Positions 5,412-5,439 of a DNA stretch of 5,439 bases are shown here, one piece after another. The stretch covers positions 1-5,439 of the forward strand of contig JAURCW010000090.1 in assembly GCA_030828265.1 (NCBI GenBank), written 5' to 3'. Under the pieces are notes generated by a model. That model made no database searches. It was given only the letters and a program-made list of their open reading frames with translations, and was not told the origin of the DNA. How positions within the stretch are numbered: position 1 is the stretch's first letter; the number at the start of each line of letters is the position of its first letter. A program made the translations under genes and the position numbers. Source of the stretch: Burkholderiales bacterium (GTDB taxonomy: Bacteria > Pseudomonadota > Gammaproteobacteria > Burkholderiales > Burkholderiaceae_A).

Positions 5412-5439
5412 GGCTTCATTGGGCCTTACTTGTTCAAAA

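Overview
The window looks like accessory or sensory metabolism from a proteobacterium. A TAXI-type TRAP receptor, a class III aminotransferase starting with HVFHR, a DUF2256 protein and a periplasmic c-type haem sensor together suggest a beta-proteobacterium (Burkholderiales-like). That placement is an inference from gene families; no phylogenetic marker is present. There is no rRNA, tRNA, CRISPR array or insertion sequence that I can see.

Layout. Positions 1-1557 (minus strand) are the start of a probable operon: a class III PLP aminotransferase followed 41 nt later by the N-terminus of a TAXI-family TRAP transporter receptor, which runs off the left edge. Divergent from it, 1652-2236 (plus) encodes a carboxymuconolactone decarboxylase (CMD) family protein without the AhpD CxxC pair. 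At about 2383-2763 lies a small MarR-like winged-helix gene with a good sigma-70-like promoter. Its 5' end is interrupted by an in-frame TAA, so it is either a pseudogene or uses an unusual start. Positions 2909-3601 (plus) encode a bicupin made of two ChrR-type cupin domains, each with a complete metal site. A 43-residue single-pass membrane peptide (3628-3759, minus) lies tail to tail with it. Positions 3994-5208 (plus) encode a membrane protein with a periplasmic CxxCH haem domain, a HAMP domain and a C-terminal region rich in predicted coiled coil but with no recognisable output domain. Finally, 5241-5411 (minus) is a complete DUF2256 zinc-ribbon protein, convergent with the haem sensor.

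How the genes may work together. The left operon probably imports and transaminates an amino compound. The plus-strand genes (CMD-like, MarR-like, bicupin, haem sensor) share a redox or small-molecule-sensing flavour, but each has its own upstream gap of about 145-280 nt, so they are not a tight operon and a common pathway is not shown. The least explained items are the haem sensor without an output domain, the interrupted MarR-like gene, the unrecorded small membrane peptide, and a cluster of TCACA/TGTGA motifs upstream of the haem sensor.
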